Shown piece by piece: positions 9,408 to 19,490 of a DNA stretch of 57,632 nucleotides; the first letter of the stretch is position 1; each line of letters starts with the position of its first letter. The stretch is from Campylobacter concisus UNSWCS. GTDB taxonomy: Bacteria; Campylobacterota; Campylobacteria; Campylobacterales; Campylobacteraceae. Where the stretch lies: NCBI RefSeq assembly GCF_000466685.1, contig NZ_ANNG01000017.1, positions 1 to 57,632 on the forward strand, given 5' to 3'. The notes under the pieces were generated by a model, which made no database searches, was not told where the DNA came from, and saw only the letters and a list, made by a program, of their open reading frames with translations. The translations under genes and the position numbers were made by a program.

Positions 9408-10794
9408 TATTTCTCTCCCAAACTGCGCCATTTGGCGTATCCATGATAGAGATATTCATTTTTGCTAGCTCATCTCTTATCTCATCAGCCCTTGCAAAAT
9501 TTCTCTCTTTTTTAGCTACCGCGCGCTCATCAAGAAGCCTTTTTATCTGCTCTTTTTGCTCGTCACTTACGCCAAACTGAAAATACTCCACATAGTTTGT
9601 GACAGCAATGCCTAAAATTTCGCCTATCAGCTCTAAATTTGCCACCACTTCGGCCTTATAAGCTTTATCTTTTGGGTTGTTATCAAGTCTTTCATTGGCC
9701 GTTTTTACAAACTCATCGACGCTTGCAAGTGCTTTTGAAGCGTTTAGATCATCACTTAGCGCCTCAAGTAGCTCACTTTTAAAACTCTCATTTGCTGGCC
9801 CTGCTTGCACGCCATCAACCCTTTTTTTGAGGCGGTAAATTTTATCAAGTCTCTTTTTTGAAGCTACTAGATCTTCATCTGAATAGTTAAAATGCGCTCT
9901 GTAATGGCTCGTAAGCAAGTAATATCTAAGCACTTCGCCATGAACGTTTTTTAGGGCGTCCTTTACGAAAAAGCTGTTATTTAGACTCTTGCTCATCTTT
10001 TCGTTATTTACTTTTATAAAGCCATTGTGCATCCAGTATTTGCTCAAATTCTTGTGATAGGCACATCTGCACTGGCTTGCCTCGTTTTCGTGGTGCGGAA
10101 AGAGTAGGTCGATGCCTCCAGCGTGGATGTCGATCTCAAATTTATCATTTTCTTTGTCGCTTAAAAACTCCCTTATCATCGCTACGCACTCGGTGTGCCA
10201 GCCAGGGCGACCCTTGCCAAATGGGCTCTCGTACCATTTCTCGTCAAATTTCCAAAGCACAAAGTCTTTTTCATCTCTTTTCTCGCCAAAACTTGCCACG
10301 CGCGCGATTAGATCGGTGTTATTGTCCTTGCCGCTAATGCTAAAATATCCACTATCCTTGCTTGTGTCAAAGTAAATTCCATCGCTGGTTTTATACGCTA
10401 CACCTCTATCCATAAGCACTTTGATGTAGCTAATGATCGCCTCCAAGCACTGCGTAGCCTTTGGTTTAAAGTCTGGATCAAGCACGTTTAAAGCACCCAT
10501 GTCGCTCTCATAATGCGCTATATATTTGTTTGTGATCTCCTCTAGGCTTTGGCCAGTTTGCGCCATTTTATTTAAAATTTTATCGTCGATGTCGGTGTAG
10601 TTTCTTGCAAATTTGACCTTGCAGCCAAGCGCTTTTAAGACCCTTCTTAAAAGATCAAAGCTAACGGCTGACTTTGCATGTCCCAAATGCGCATCGTCAT
10701 AGACCGTTGGACCACATAGGTAGATGCTTACCTCGCCATCTTTAATAGGGCTAAACTCAACCTTTTCTCTTTTAGAAGTATCAAAAATTCGCAT
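9400..10794 (-). CDS. cysS: Cysteinyl-tRNA synthetase
   Basis: 464 residues; charges tRNA-Cys. Class I signatures: zinc and cysteine ligand C27 in [13 protein letters not shown] (HIGH variant) at 36-39, KMSKS near residue 268, and the zinc-site stretch GWHTEC followed by [13 protein letters not shown] near 210-235. Full length. The start overlaps the end of murJ by 14 nt and its end overlaps msbA, indicating a single transcript. Confidence 0.97.
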   Translation of the reverse strand: MRIFDTSKREKVEFSPIKDGEVSIYLCGPTVYDDAHLGHAKSAVSFDLLRRVLKALGCKVKFARNYTDIDDKILNKMAQTGQSLEEITNKYIAHYESDMGALNVLDPDFKPKATQCLEAIISYIKVLMDRGVAYKTSDGIYFDTSKDSGYFSISGKDNNTDLIARVASFGEKRDEKDFVLWKFDEKWYESPFGKGRPGWHTECVAMIREFLSDKENDKFEIDIHAGGIDLLFPHHENEASQCRCAYHKNLSKYWMHNGFIKVNNEKMSKSLNNSFFVKDALKNVHGEVLRYYLLTSHYRAHFNYSDEDLVASKKRLDKIYRLKKRVDGVQAGPANESFKSELLEALSDDLNASKALASVDEFVKTANERLDNNPKDKAYKAEVVANLELIGEILGIAVTNYVEYFQFGVSDEQKEQIKRLLDERAVAKKERNFARADEIRDELAKMNISIMDTPNGAVWERNNE

Positions 10795-12181
10795 TAAATA
10801 TATCCTTTAAAAATGTTAAACCAAAATAGAGCAAAACCGCCAAAATAGAGATGGCGGCTATAAATTTAGACTCGATTATAGCTAAAAATCGCTTAGCCCC
10901 AAAGGCTCTAACGTATAAAATAAGCTGTAAAAATCCCCCAAGCGAGCTTGCAAATGCAAGGCCAGCAGCTCCAAATTTCTGCATCAAAATGACAGCTAGG
11001 ATCAAATTTATCACAAGGCAGATGATAGAAATTTTAGCTGCCTCTTTTTGCTTCATATTTGCATAGAGCCAAAGTGAGAAAATTTTAGCCAGTCCAAATG
11101 GCGTAAGCCCCACTAAATAGGCACTTAGCACCTTGGCGCATTCAATGGTGTTTGCCCTTACAAAATTCCCTCTCTCAAACAATAGCCAGATGATAAACTC
11201 GCTTAGCACTACGCCTGTGATCGTGGCTGCTAGCAGGGCGCAAAGGAGTAGATAAAAGCTCTTTTTTGTCCAAACTAGGGCGTTTGCTTCATCTTTTTGT
11301 TTTAAAAGTCTAGTGATCTTTGGAAAGAGTGCCTGAGAGAGTGCGATCGCAAAGATGGCAAGTGGGAGCTGAAAAATTCTATTTGCATAAAAAAGGTAGC
11401 TTATCGAGCCACTTACCAAAAAGCTAGCTAGCCAAGTATCCATAAATGCGCTTATCTGCATAGCACTTGAGCCAAGTAAGCCGTGGTAGAAATTTATAAA
11501 AAAGCCTTTACTCTGCGCTCTTTTGCCCTTAAAATATCCGCTTAGACCGCCCCAAAAAATTTTATTTAAGGCGTTAAATTTCATAGCGATTAGATGCACC
11601 AAAACCTGCAAGATGCCGCCTGCAACGACGCCAAAGCTAAGATAAAGTGCGACCACGCTCTCGCTCTTGCCACGAGCCAAAAGTAGCGAAGCGATCATGG
11701 CTAAATTTAGTAGCGCAGTAGAAAACGCAGTCGTTGCAAAGTGCCCTTTATACTGAAGTAGCGCACCCATGAAAGTGACGATATAAACAAGGGCTAGATA
11801 GTAGAAATTTATACGCACAAGTGGCACTGCGTCTGTGATATTTTGCTCGCTCAAACCGCTTGCGATGATCTTTATAAAATAGGGTGTAAATAAATTTACA
11901 AGAAGCGTCAGAATGCCTATAAAAAGTAGAAATTTGATGAAAATTTCAGCTTGAAAGATCGCTTTTTTCTTGCTATTTGCAAAATTTGGCAAAAATGCCT
12001 GCGTAAAGGCACCCTCGCCAAAGATACGGCGAAATAAATTTGGTATCTTAAATGCTATAAAAAAGAGGTCGCTAAATATGCCAGCACCAAGGATAGAGGC
12101 CGTTAAAAGATCTCTCATAAGCCCTAAAATCCTTGAAGTCATGATGCCAACTGAGTTTGAAAAAAAGCCTTTTATAAACAT
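10781..12181 (-). CDS. murJ: Lipid II flippase MurJ (MviN)
   Basis: 466-residue polytopic membrane protein of the MOP superfamily, with an N-terminal [13 protein letters not shown] motif and [12 protein letters not shown] loop diagnostic of MurJ, and about 13-14 hydrophobic segments. It flips lipid II to the periplasmic face for peptidoglycan synthesis. Slightly shorter than the E. coli protein (511). First gene of the minus-strand run; its ATG faces the FapA-like gene across a 122-nt divergent gap that should hold both promoters. Confidence 0.94.
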   Translation of the reverse strand: MFIKGFFSNSVGIMTSRILGLMRDLLTASILGAGIFSDLFFIAFKIPNLFRRIFGEGAFTQAFLPNFANSKKKAIFQAEIFIKFLLFIGILTLLVNLFTPYFIKIIASGLSEQNITDAVPLVRINFYYLALVYIVTFMGALLQYKGHFATTAFSTALLNLAMIASLLLARGKSESVVALYLSFGVVAGGILQVLVHLIAMKFNALNKIFWGGLSGYFKGKRAQSKGFFINFYHGLLGSSAMQISAFMDTWLASFLVSGSISYLFYANRIFQLPLAIFAIALSQALFPKITRLLKQKDEANALVWTKKSFYLLLCALLAATITGVVLSEFIIWLLFERGNFVRANTIECAKVLSAYLVGLTPFGLAKIFSLWLYANMKQKEAAKISIICLVINLILAVILMQKFGAAGLAFASSLGGFLQLILYVRAFGAKRFLAIIESKFIAAISILAVLLYFGLTFLKDIFNANF

Positions 12182-12303
12182 CGCCCACCTAGTAAATTTA
12201 AAAACGCAATAGTAACAAAAGATGCTTTAAAGCTTACATAACCCAAATTTAATAAAGTTTTAGAGATAATAAGAGCCAAAATTTTATGTGAAATGGATCA
12301 AAT
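12182..12303. promoter_or_regulatory. Divergent promoter region murJ / FapA-like gene
   Basis: 122-nt AT-rich gap between two divergent genes. On the plus strand, GATAAT at 12275-12280 downstream of a TTTTAGA stretch is a plausible sigma70 -10 box about 24 nt before the TTG start. A minus-strand promoter for the murJ run must also lie here, but no box stands out. Sequence pattern only. Confidence 0.4.
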
Positions 12304-14235
12304 TTGAGCGAGAACGTGCAAGAAAACGAGAGATTTTTACCGCCAACGCAAATTCAAACTTCTACGCCTTATCTATCGCTTAAAGAGCTAAGCAAACAAT
12401 ATAGCGTGCCGGTGGAATTTGTGGATTTTAGGCTTTCAAACATCCTCACATACTATAAAAACAAAGATAACGTCGAGCCAGTTTTTGTCCCTGAAGAAAA
12501 TTTAAGCTTTTTTGATGACAACACATTTTATCTCGACGAGACGCTAGAGATCGAGCAGGTCTATGACGTGGAGTTTTTTGACGTTAGACTAAATGCCACG
12601 CCAAAGTTGCCAAAGATAGACATCGGCGTAAATTCAACCATCACAAAGGTCATCGCAAAGGTTAGAGCTAGCAAAGAGTGCGAATATGAGCAGCACTACG
12701 AAGATAAGCTTTTTGAATACATCGCAAAGCAGCTTATGAAAGCTCAAATTTTAATAAGCATAAGGATCGGCAAGCTAAAAGAAGAACTAAAACAAATCGC
12801 CTCAATAATTCACGTAAAGGGCGAGCTTGACAAGGACTACACGCTAAATTTAACCCAGGGCATCAACCCTAAAAAAGCGATCGATGCAAAGATCATCTAC
12901 TACTACAAAGATAAACTTGATGGGTTAAAAGACGAAGATAAGGTTGATTACGCTGATAGGGGCTTTGTCTTTGGCGTGGCAAAAGATGAAGTGATAATGG
13001 AGGAGAAAAAGTCACACGAGGGCGCAAATGGACGCGACGTAAGAGGCAAGCTTATAGAGGTTGCAAAGCCAAAAGAAGAGAGTGAAAAAGAGATAAGCAT
13101 AAGCGAAAATATCGAGCGCGTAGAAAATGACGAGAGCATAAAATATATCGCTAAAAAAGCAGGCTACGTGGTCGAGAAAAACGGCTCTTTTGATATAGAA
13201 GAGCACATAGAGATAAATGAAGCAAATTTTAAAACGACTGGCTCGATCCAAGCAGGCACCGACACAAACGTCACATTAGTAGTTCGTGAGACTGACACGA
13301 TAAAAGACGCTATCGGCACTGGTATCATCGTGGAGGCTGATGAGATCGAGGTAAAAGGAAACGTCGGCGCAAATGCGATGGTCAAGGCAAATGATGTAAA
13401 TATCGGCGGACAAACGCACCAAAAGGCTAAAATTTACGCCAAACACGCCAAAATTTCTATCCACATCGGTAAGGTAGAGGCTGAAAGCGTCGAGATAGAT
13501 AGGCTTGAAGGTGGCACTGTCATAGCAAAAAGAGTGAAGATAAATAGCGTAGTTGGTGGCTCTATAACAGCTCAAAATATCCAGATAGACACGCTTGGCT
13601 CAAACTGCACCATCACAGCCTCGCACCTAATTGACGTTAGATATCTAAGAGGCACTGATAATAAATTTATCATCGACGCCAGCAAGATGCCTGAGAGTGC
13701 GGAGGCTACGCAAGATCAGCTAAGCAAGATAGAGAGCACCAAGTCTGAGCTGGCTACGCTTCTAAAAAACATAGAGAGCAAGAAAAATGTCATCAACGAG
13801 AACAAAGACTCGATATATACGATAAAAGCTAAGATCGAGGAGCTCTCAAAAGCCAAAGTGATACCGCCAGTTACATTTATGAAAAAGCTAAAAGAGTATC
13901 AAGGGCTCGTTAATGAATATAACACCTTGCTTAGGATATTTAAAGAGAAAAAAGAGCTTTTGGCTGATCTAAAAGATGAGCTTGAGATCATGCAAAATGG
14001 CATATTCTCAGCCAAAGTGATAAACAGAGGCAACTGGATCGAGCTCAATGAGATAAGATTTGTCATCGTCGATCCTCCGCAAAATGTCACCTATATCTCG
14101 AAGCAAAACGAGACCGCTCACGTCATCACGCTAGATAAATTTGATAACGGCGGCGAGGTCGAATACAAGATCAAAAAGTCAAACAAACTTGAAGACTACG
14201 CGGATATAAATTTCATGGAACAAAAGGTTAAATGA
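12304..14235 (+). CDS. FapA / DUF342 family polymerisation-domain protein
   Basis: 643 residues. The central part (about 225-450) contains the repeated short beta-strand pattern of DUF342/FapA (for example [36 protein letters not shown]), a right-handed beta-helix. It is followed by a coiled-coil stretch (about 465-575) and a short C-terminal beta region. The N-terminus is family-specific. In Vibrio, FapA is linked to flagellar polarity; the function in Campylobacter is not settled. The start is a TTG at 12304: the nearby ATG at 12293 runs into a stop at once. The stop overlaps ruvA by 4 nt. Confidence 0.8.
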   Translation: MSENVQENERFLPPTQIQTSTPYLSLKELSKQYSVPVEFVDFRLSNILTYYKNKDNVEPVFVPEENLSFFDDNTFYLDETLEIEQVYDVEFFDVRLNATPKLPKIDIGVNSTITKVIAKVRASKECEYEQHYEDKLFEYIAKQLMKAQILISIRIGKLKEELKQIASIIHVKGELDKDYTLNLTQGINPKKAIDAKIIYYYKDKLDGLKDEDKVDYADRGFVFGVAKDEVIMEEKKSHEGANGRDVRGKLIEVAKPKEESEKEISISENIERVENDESIKYIAKKAGYVVEKNGSFDIEEHIEINEANFKTTGSIQAGTDTNVTLVVRETDTIKDAIGTGIIVEADEIEVKGNVGANAMVKANDVNIGGQTHQKAKIYAKHAKISIHIGKVEAESVEIDRLEGGTVIAKRVKINSVVGGSITAQNIQIDTLGSNCTITASHLIDVRYLRGTDNKFIIDASKMPESAEATQDQLSKIESTKSELATLLKNIESKKNVINENKDSIYTIKAKIEELSKAKVIPPVTFMKKLKEYQGLVNEYNTLLRIFKEKKELLADLKDELEIMQNGIFSAKVINRGNWIELNEIRFVIVDPPQNVTYISKQNETAHVITLDKFDNGGEVEYKIKKSNKLEDYADINFMEQKVK

Positions 14236-14789
14236 TGATAAAAGCAATCGAAGGCGTCGTTACAAAAAAAGAGCCTGCATTTGCCATACTTAAGACAAAT
14301 AGCGGCGTAAGTTATGGGATTTTCATCTCGCTTTTTTGCTCAGCAAAACTTAGTAAAGGCGAAAAGGCCGAGCTTGCCATAACGCAGATCATAAGAGAGG
14401 ACGCAAATTTACTCTACGGCTTTTTAGACGCAAACGAGCAAAAGATGTTTGAGATGCTCATCAAGCTAAATGGCATCGGAGCTAGCACAGCGATGGCGGT
14501 TTGCTCAAGCCTTAGCTCGCAGGCATTTACAAACGCCATAATAAGCGGCGACGCTGACACTTTTAAAAGCGTGCCAGGCATCGGACCAAAGACAGCTAGG
14601 CGAATAATAGCCGAGCTAAGTGATGCAAAACTAATAAGCGACGAAAGCGTGCCAAGCTACCAAAATGAGGCACTTTTGGCACTTGAGGCGCTTGGTTTTA
14701 AGCGTGAGAAGATAGTGAAAATTTTGCCTGATTGTAAGAGTGAAAACACGAGCGATCTTATAAAAGAGGCACTTAAAAAACTAGGATAA
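14232..14789 (+). CDS. ruvA: Holliday junction branch-migration protein RuvA
   Basis: 185 residues. Binds four-way DNA junctions and loads RuvB in recombination repair. N-terminal OB fold, two helix-hairpin-helix motifs ([12 protein letters not shown] near 80-90 and [12 protein letters not shown] near 115-125) and a C-terminal RuvB-contact domain ending KEALKKLG are all present. ATGATG start overlaps the upstream stop by 4 nt. No ruvB or ruvC in view. Length is typical. Confidence 0.96.
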   Translation: MMIKAIEGVVTKKEPAFAILKTNSGVSYGIFISLFCSAKLSKGEKAELAITQIIREDANLLYGFLDANEQKMFEMLIKLNGIGASTAMAVCSSLSSQAFTNAIISGDADTFKSVPGIGPKTARRIIAELSDAKLISDESVPSYQNEALLALEALGFKREKIVKILPDCKSENTSDLIKEALKKLG

Positions 14790-14800
14790 GGATAAAAAAG

Positions 14801-15841
14801 ATGAATTTAGGCGTGATTTTTGGGGCAAAGAGTTTTGAACATGAGATAAGCATAGTAAGCGCGATAGTTTTAAAAAACGTCCTAAAACAGGAGCTAAAAT
14901 TTATATTTTGCGATGCAAATAGGGACTTTTACCTGATCGAGCAAAAAGATATGAGGGCAAATTTCTTTAGCTCTGGCAAATATAAAAACTCAAAGAAGCT
15001 ATCTTTGGCAAAGGGCGGCTTTTACGCGCACTCGCTTTTTGGCGCAAATAAAGTTGAATGTGACGTCGTTATAAATTTGATCCACGGCATGGACGGCGAA
15101 GATGGCAAGATAGCGGCACTTTTTGACTTTTACGGGGTCAAATACATAGGTCCAAGGCTTGAAGCAAGCGCGCTTAGCTACAACAAAGAGCTTACTAAAT
15201 TTCTAGCGCAAAAGGCTGGTGTAAAGGCGCTTGACTATGAGATGCTAACTCGTCAAAGTGAGCCAAAATTTCACTATCCTATTATATTAAAGCCAGCAAG
15301 GCTAGGCAGCAGCATCGGCGTGAGCGTCGTGCATGATGATAGTGAGCTTGCCTACGCAAAAGACGTGGCGTTTGAATTTGACAAAGATGTTTTAGTAGAG
15401 CCCTTTATAAAAGGCGTCAAAGAGTACAACCTTGCAGGCTGCAAGATCGATGGAAAGATCAAATTTTCTATCGTCGAAGAGCCAAAAAAGAAAGAATTTC
15501 TTGACTACGAGCAAAAATATCTAAGTTTTTCAAATGAAAATAAGGTAAAAGAGGCGGAAATTTCTGAAGAGCTAAAACAAAAGCTTAAATTTAACTTTTC
15601 TAAAATTTATGATTGCGGATTTGACGGAGCGATCATTAGATGCGACTTTTTCGTGATAGATGGCGAAGTCTATCTAAACGAGGTCAATCCAAACCCAGGC
15701 AGCCTTGCAAACTATCTATTTGAAGACTTTGAGAGCACGCTAAACGCCCTTGCAAACTCACTTCCAAAAGAGCGTGAGATAAAGATTGATTATAAATTTA
15801 TAAACTCGATCACTTCGGTAAAAGGTAGCGGCAAGCTCTAG
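14801..15841 (+). CDS. ddl: D-alanine--D-alanine ligase
   Basis: 346 residues; joins two D-alanines with ATP to give the terminal dipeptide used by MurF. N-terminal domain with [11 protein letters not shown] (start of the D-Ala site) and IHGMDGEDG near 87-95; ATP-grasp core with [16 protein letters not shown] near 165-180; magnesium/phosphate residues in [11 protein letters not shown] and LNEVNPNPG near 270-305. Starts 11 nt after ruvA with a GGATAAA leader. Its product feeds MurF three genes on. Confidence 0.96.
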   Translation: MNLGVIFGAKSFEHEISIVSAIVLKNVLKQELKFIFCDANRDFYLIEQKDMRANFFSSGKYKNSKKLSLAKGGFYAHSLFGANKVECDVVINLIHGMDGEDGKIAALFDFYGVKYIGPRLEASALSYNKELTKFLAQKAGVKALDYEMLTRQSEPKFHYPIILKPARLGSSIGVSVVHDDSELAYAKDVAFEFDKDVLVEPFIKGVKEYNLAGCKIDGKIKFSIVEEPKKKEFLDYEQKYLSFSNENKVKEAEISEELKQKLKFNFSKIYDCGFDGAIIRCDFFVIDGEVYLNEVNPNPGSLANYLFEDFESTLNALANSLPKEREIKIDYKFINSITSVKGSGKL

Positions 15842-15873
15842 GCTATTTAGCGATATATAAAGTAGTTTGTGAT

Positions 15874-15892
15874 ATTTTACGTAAAATTTTAC
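15874..15892. promoter_or_regulatory. Overlapping palindromes (three TTTTAC half-sites) upstream of antitoxin-like gene
   Basis: Seen directly: ATTTTACGTAAAAT (15874-15887) is a perfect 14-nt palindrome, and GTAAAATTTTAC (15881-15892) is a second perfect palindrome overlapping it, so three alternating half-sites TTTTAC/GTAAAA/TTTTAC lie side by side. They end 13 nt before the ATG of the Phd/YefM-like gene. Phd and YefM proteins autoregulate through short palindromes in exactly this position, so an autoregulatory operator is the natural reading (inference). Confidence 0.6.
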
Positions 15893-15905
15893 ATAAAGAG
15901 CGACA

Positions 15906-16136
15906 ATGGTAACTTTTACAAAAGATGAAATTTATACGGCAACCGAGGTGGTTAGAAATTTTAGCTCAGTGCTTTCTCGTGTGGGAGCTAGCGAGCTAAA
16001 GCGCGCTGTCATCGTTAAAAACAATAAATTTGAAGCAGTCCTTTTAAATATGGAGGAGTATGAGCGCCTTTGCGAGGCTGTAAGCGTGCTTGAGAGCATT
16101 TACGCTGCTAAAAAGAGAGAAAATGATGGCGAGTAG
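15906..16136 (+). CDS. Phd/YefM-type antitoxin-like DNA-binding protein, no partner toxin
   Basis: 76 residues. The N-terminal half has the Phd/YefM fold pattern (TATEVVRNFSSVLSRV then AVIVKNNKFEAVLLNMEEYERL), which dimerises and binds palindromic DNA. The C-terminal tail, which in true antitoxins wraps the toxin, is short and charged here. The next gene is an alpha/beta hydrolase, not a RelE/YoeB or Doc toxin, so no partner is visible. C. jejuni has, as I recall, a small gene at the same place, suggesting a stable resident regulator rather than a mobile TA module. Palindromic half-sites lie just upstream. Confidence 0.78.
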   Translation: MVTFTKDEIYTATEVVRNFSSVLSRVGASELKRAVIVKNNKFEAVLLNMEEYERLCEAVSVLESIYAAKKRENDGE

Positions 16137-16911
16137 GGCAGTCAAATACGGCTCAGACGAGTATGAGATCAGCTACGAAGTAGTAAATCCAAAATGCAAA
16201 AAGATAGTGCTCTTCTTGCATGGCTGGGGCGCAAACAAAGAGATAATGAAAAAGGCTTTTGGGCACTATCTAAATGACTTTTGTCACGTCTATATCGACA
16301 TGCCAGGCTTTGGCAAAAGCTCTATTTTTAAGCCTTTAAGAACAAGTGACTACGCAAAGATCGTTGCAAATTTCTGTGACGAGCTACAAATAAAACCAGA
16401 CATCATCGCAGGACACAGCTTTGGCGGCAAGGTCGCAACACTTCTAAAACCACCATATCTAGTGCTTTTAAGCTCTGCTGGCATAGTTGTCAAAAAGCCA
16501 TTTATCGTGCGAGCAAAGATAGCAATTTTTAAAATTTTAAAGATATTTGGCTTTGGTAAATTTTACAAACTCTTCGCCACAAAAGATGTGAGCGGCATGA
16601 GCAGAGTGATGTATGAAACCCTAAAAAACGTCGTTGATGAGGATTTTACAAAGCATTTTGCTGACTTTGGCGGCAGGGCTTTTATCTTTTGGGGAGAAAA
16701 TGACAAGGCAACACCCGTAACAAGCGGCGAGAGCATAGATAGACTTATTAAAAATAGCTCATTTTTCCCACTTAGCGGCGATCACTTTTTCTTTTTGCTT
16801 CACGCTAAATTTATAAGTGACGAGATAGAAAAAGGGATAAATTTTGAGCCAAATGAAGCAAAAAATGTCGTATTAGATGACGATGAGAGCGGGATCGAGG
16901 AGATAAGATGA
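16123..16911 (+). CDS. Alpha/beta hydrolase-fold protein
   Basis: 262 residues from the ATG at 16123; the frame is open back to 16090, but AAGAGAG lies 4-10 nt upstream of 16123 and this start overlaps the antitoxin-like gene by only 14 nt. The oxyanion motif HGWGANK and nucleophile elbow GHSFGG are clear; the acid is likely in FWGENDKATP and the histidine in SGDHFFFL near the C-terminus. Substrate unknown. Its place between ddl and murF is conserved with C. jejuni as I recall it, hinting at a cell-envelope role, but that is inference. Cytoplasmic: no signal peptide. Confidence 0.82.
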   Translation: MMASRAVKYGSDEYEISYEVVNPKCKKIVLFLHGWGANKEIMKKAFGHYLNDFCHVYIDMPGFGKSSIFKPLRTSDYAKIVANFCDELQIKPDIIAGHSFGGKVATLLKPPYLVLLSSAGIVVKKPFIVRAKIAIFKILKIFGFGKFYKLFATKDVSGMSRVMYETLKNVVDEDFTKHFADFGGRAFIFWGENDKATPVTSGESIDRLIKNSSFFPLSGDHFFFLLHAKFISDEIEKGINFEPNEAKNVVLDDDESGIEEIR

Positions 16912-18332
16912 GTATATTTTTAAGTCTAAGCACAGTTTTATTTATCTTTGCGCTTGCTTTTTATGTGATCACTTGCTTCCAGTGGTTTTCTTATAGGCCT
17001 GAGCGCGTACTCTTTCACTTCACAAAGCCCGCTTGGCACGTATTTTTCTTTATAGTGCCTTTGGTACTGTTTTGCACGACTGGCAAGTGGTTTTTTATCT
17101 ATTTTTACTTTGCGCTTTTGCCAGCTCTTTATCTTTGGCATAAAAAACTTGATAAAAAGCTGGTCTTTACAGCTAGGATCAAGCACTTTTTTGTGATCCT
17201 TGCTTGCGCTATCATCTTAAACTACGCTTTAAATTTCATCATCCACAAGGCATTTTTGGCTCCTATGCCACTTTTTGTCTTAGTAGTGAGCCTGTTTTTT
17301 AGTGAAATTTTAGAAAAAATCAAATTTCAAGGCTTTAAAAACAAGGCGCTTAAAAAACTGGGCGCAAACAAAGAGCTAAAGATCATCTTGATCACCGCAA
17401 GCTACGGCAAAACGAGCATCAAAAATTTCTTATTTGAAATTTTAAAAGATAGCTTTGCCTGCTACAAAACGCCTCGTAGCGTAAATACAATGGCTGGCAT
17501 CATCAAAGATATCAACGAAAACTTAAGCGAGCAAACGCAAATTTACATCGCAGAAGCAGGCGCTAGGCTAAAGGGCGACATCCTAGAGATCACTAAATTT
17601 CTAAATCCACAAATCGTCATCGTTGGCGAGATCGGCGCTCAGCACATAGAGTATTTTAAAACGCTTGATAATATCCGTGCAACTAAGCTTGAAGCACTGC
17701 AAAGCACTCGCTTGCAAAGGGCATTTTTACATAGCTCGACAAAAAAAGAGGCAAGCGAAAATGTGGAAATTTACGACGAAAGTCTAAAAGATATAAATGC
17801 AAATTTAGATGGAATTTCATTTATGCTTGATGGCAAGAGTTACGCTTCACCCTTGCTTGGCAAATTTAACGCTACAAATTTAGCCGTCTGCATCAAGGTG
17901 GCAAGATACCTAAAAATGAGCGATGAGGCGATAAATAGTGCGCTATCTAAGATGAAAAACGTCGAGCACCGCCTAAGCAAGATCGAGGCTGGTGGCAAGC
18001 TGATAATCGATGATAGCTTTAATGGAAATTTCTCAGGCATGAGCGCAAGCTACGAGCTTGTAAGCACTTACGCTGGCAGAAAAGTGCTGCTAACGCCTGG
18101 TATCGTCGAGAGCGATGCAGAGCAAAATGCAAATTTAGCCAAGGTGATAAATGAAATTTTCGATCTTGTCATCATCACAAGCTCACTAAACGCCGAAGTC
18201 TTGTTAAAACACATCGTAAAACCAAAGATCATCATCCTAAAGGACAAGAATAAAATGCAAGAAATTTTAGCCCAAAACACGCACGCTGGCGATCTTATAC
18301 TATTTTCAAATGACGCACCGAGTTTTATATGA
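16908..18332 (+). CDS. murF: UDP-MurNAc-tripeptide--D-Ala-D-Ala ligase MurF, membrane-anchored form
   Basis: 474 residues; adds D-Ala-D-Ala to the UDP-MurNAc-tripeptide. The Mur ligase core starts near residue 155 with the P-loop ITASYGKTSIKN, followed by the IAEAGARLKGDI region, KMKNVEHRLSKI near 345 and IIDDSFNGN near 365, then the C-terminal ligase domain. The first 140 residues form about four or five hydrophobic helices instead of the usual soluble substrate-binding domain, so the enzyme is predicted to be inner-membrane bound. Overlaps its neighbours by 4 nt on both sides. Ddl, two genes upstream, makes its dipeptide. Confidence 0.88.
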   Translation: MSIFLSLSTVLFIFALAFYVITCFQWFSYRPERVLFHFTKPAWHVFFFIVPLVLFCTTGKWFFIYFYFALLPALYLWHKKLDKKLVFTARIKHFFVILACAIILNYALNFIIHKAFLAPMPLFVLVVSLFFSEILEKIKFQGFKNKALKKLGANKELKIILITASYGKTSIKNFLFEILKDSFACYKTPRSVNTMAGIIKDINENLSEQTQIYIAEAGARLKGDILEITKFLNPQIVIVGEIGAQHIEYFKTLDNIRATKLEALQSTRLQRAFLHSSTKKEASENVEIYDESLKDINANLDGISFMLDGKSYASPLLGKFNATNLAVCIKVARYLKMSDEAINSALSKMKNVEHRLSKIEAGGKLIIDDSFNGNFSGMSASYELVSTYAGRKVLLTPGIVESDAEQNANLAKVINEIFDLVIITSSLNAEVLLKHIVKPKIIILKDKNKMQEILAQNTHAGDLILFSNDAPSFI

Positions 18333-18775
18333 AAAAGATAGTTTTTTTAGCTCTAATCTTAAGCTTAGCCTCAGGCTTTGACATCGACGACTACGACAGG
18401 GGCAACGAGGCTAGAAATACCGGAGACTACGCAACTGCGTATGAAATTTTTTATGATGGTTGCGAGCAAAAAGATGTTCTTTCTTGCGAGGCTTTGGGCG
18501 ATATGTTTGTAAATGAAGAGATAAACGAGCAGATGGATAATGATCTAAAAAAGCACTCAAATATCGAGCTTGGAGTGAGCTATTTTATGAAAAGCTGCGA
18601 TCTTGGCTATCAAAACGCCTGCGATGACGTACTAAGCCTAAGGGACGATCTAAACATCACCTTGCCATCTGGTGTCTATGAAAACGCAAAGGCTAGATAT
18701 GATGAGCTTTTTGAAGAGTTTAAAGAGCAAGAAGCGAATAAAACTATCGAAGCTGAAGAGCCAGCTAAAAAGTAA
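18329..18775 (+). CDS. Small secreted Sel1-like repeat protein
   Basis: 148 residues. Signal peptide MKKIVFLALILSLASG, then one to two Sel1/TPR-like units: AYEIFYDGCEQKDVLSCEALGDMF and GVSYFMKSCDLGYQNACDDV, with paired cysteines as in the Helicobacter cysteine-rich proteins (Hcp). Acidic C-terminus. Probably periplasmic. Shares a 4-nt overlap with murF and is the last gene of the transcript. Role unknown; Sel1 proteins usually act as binding scaffolds. Confidence 0.72.
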   Translation: MKKIVFLALILSLASGFDIDDYDRGNEARNTGDYATAYEIFYDGCEQKDVLSCEALGDMFVNEEINEQMDNDLKKHSNIELGVSYFMKSCDLGYQNACDDVLSLRDDLNITLPSGVYENAKARYDELFEEFKEQEANKTIEAEEPAKK

Positions 18776-18870
18776 ATTTAAGCTTGTGAGATTAAATTTA
18801 AACTAATTTTTTCGTGGCATAGAAATTGATCTATTTGCAATAAATTTAATCGATAAATTTACTTGAATGC

Positions 18871-18926
18871 TAGAGCAAAGCTATTTTGCGTTGCGAACAT
18901 CTACCGCAAATTTAGCTTTTACTCTA
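18871..18926. terminator. Long imperfect hairpin in convergent gap
   Basis: Left arm 18871-18890 and right arm 18905-18926 pair over 18 bases in three blocks (5, 7 and 6 bp) split by small internal loops; the terminal loop is 14 nt. It lies in the 208-nt gap between two convergent genes, where a bidirectional terminator is expected, but neither strand has a clear T-run. The rest of the gap (18776-18983) shows no coding signal. Confidence 0.45.
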
Positions 18927-18983
18927 ACGATTAGTCAAACAAGCATAAACACGAAAATTTTACTGCTTTCTTCATGATAAATT

Positions 18984-19469
18984 TCACTCGTCTATCGCCT
19001 TTGATATCTTTTCTAAATTTTGCTTTCTTACGCTCTTATCAGTGATAAAAAGATCTATGACCCACCAGATGATTATAATAATTTCAAAAATGTTGATAAT
19101 CTTAGAATATGTTTTAGCCAAATCCATTAAATATAGCATTTCTTCAGGGGTTATCCATTCGTCCACAGAAATTATTACCTTAGAAAATAAGAAAATAAAA
19201 ACTATATATAAAATAAAAAGAGCAAGCTTTGCTAGACCAAGGGCAGTTTGTCCTATCATAAAGCGATTTACGCCAAATACTCCAAAGATGAAGCTACCCA
19301 CCCAAAAGACAATCGTAGGTGATTTTAAGTTAAGCTGTGGGATTTTTGAAACCAGATCATTTATTTTTGTTTCATCAAAAGAGTTGAGCTTGTCTTCTAA
19401 TGTTTTTAGCTGAGCATGATTTTTTGGCAGCTTATCTTGTAACATTGCTATAACAGAACTTGCGTTCAT
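18984..19469 (-). CDS. TM2-domain membrane protein
   Basis: 161 residues. Residues about 1-45 are polar; a TM2 domain follows: two hydrophobic helices around the motif FGVFGVNRFMIGQTALGLAKL (about 60-80) with a third hydrophobic stretch near 130-145 (IIIIWWVIDLF). Function of TM2 proteins is largely unknown. The gene is strikingly AT-rich (two sampled lines: 22% and 33% G+C), lower than xerH and murF on either side, which may mean recent acquisition. 21 nt separate it from xerH. Confidence 0.78.
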   Translation of the reverse strand: MNASSVIAMLQDKLPKNHAQLKTLEDKLNSFDETKINDLVSKIPQLNLKSPTIVFWVGSFIFGVFGVNRFMIGQTALGLAKLALFILYIVFIFLFSKVIISVDEWITPEEMLYLMDLAKTYSKIINIFEIIIIIWWVIDLFITDKSVRKQNLEKISKAIDE

Positions 19470-19490
19470 TTTCTATCTTTTTTGTAAATT

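Noticed and set aside
9408..9431. Longer msbA N-terminus starting at 9431
   Set aside because: The extra eight residues lie deep in cysS and lack a ribosome site, whereas the ATG at 9407 has a good one.
15906..16136. Complete toxin-antitoxin module
   Set aside because: The neighbour is an alpha/beta hydrolase with an intact nucleophile elbow and no toxin family resemblance; no second small gene is present.
18871..18926. Hairpin beside xerH as the difH site
   Set aside because: I cannot recall the difH sequence well enough to match it, the 14-nt centre seems long, and a convergent gap explains a hairpin as a terminator.
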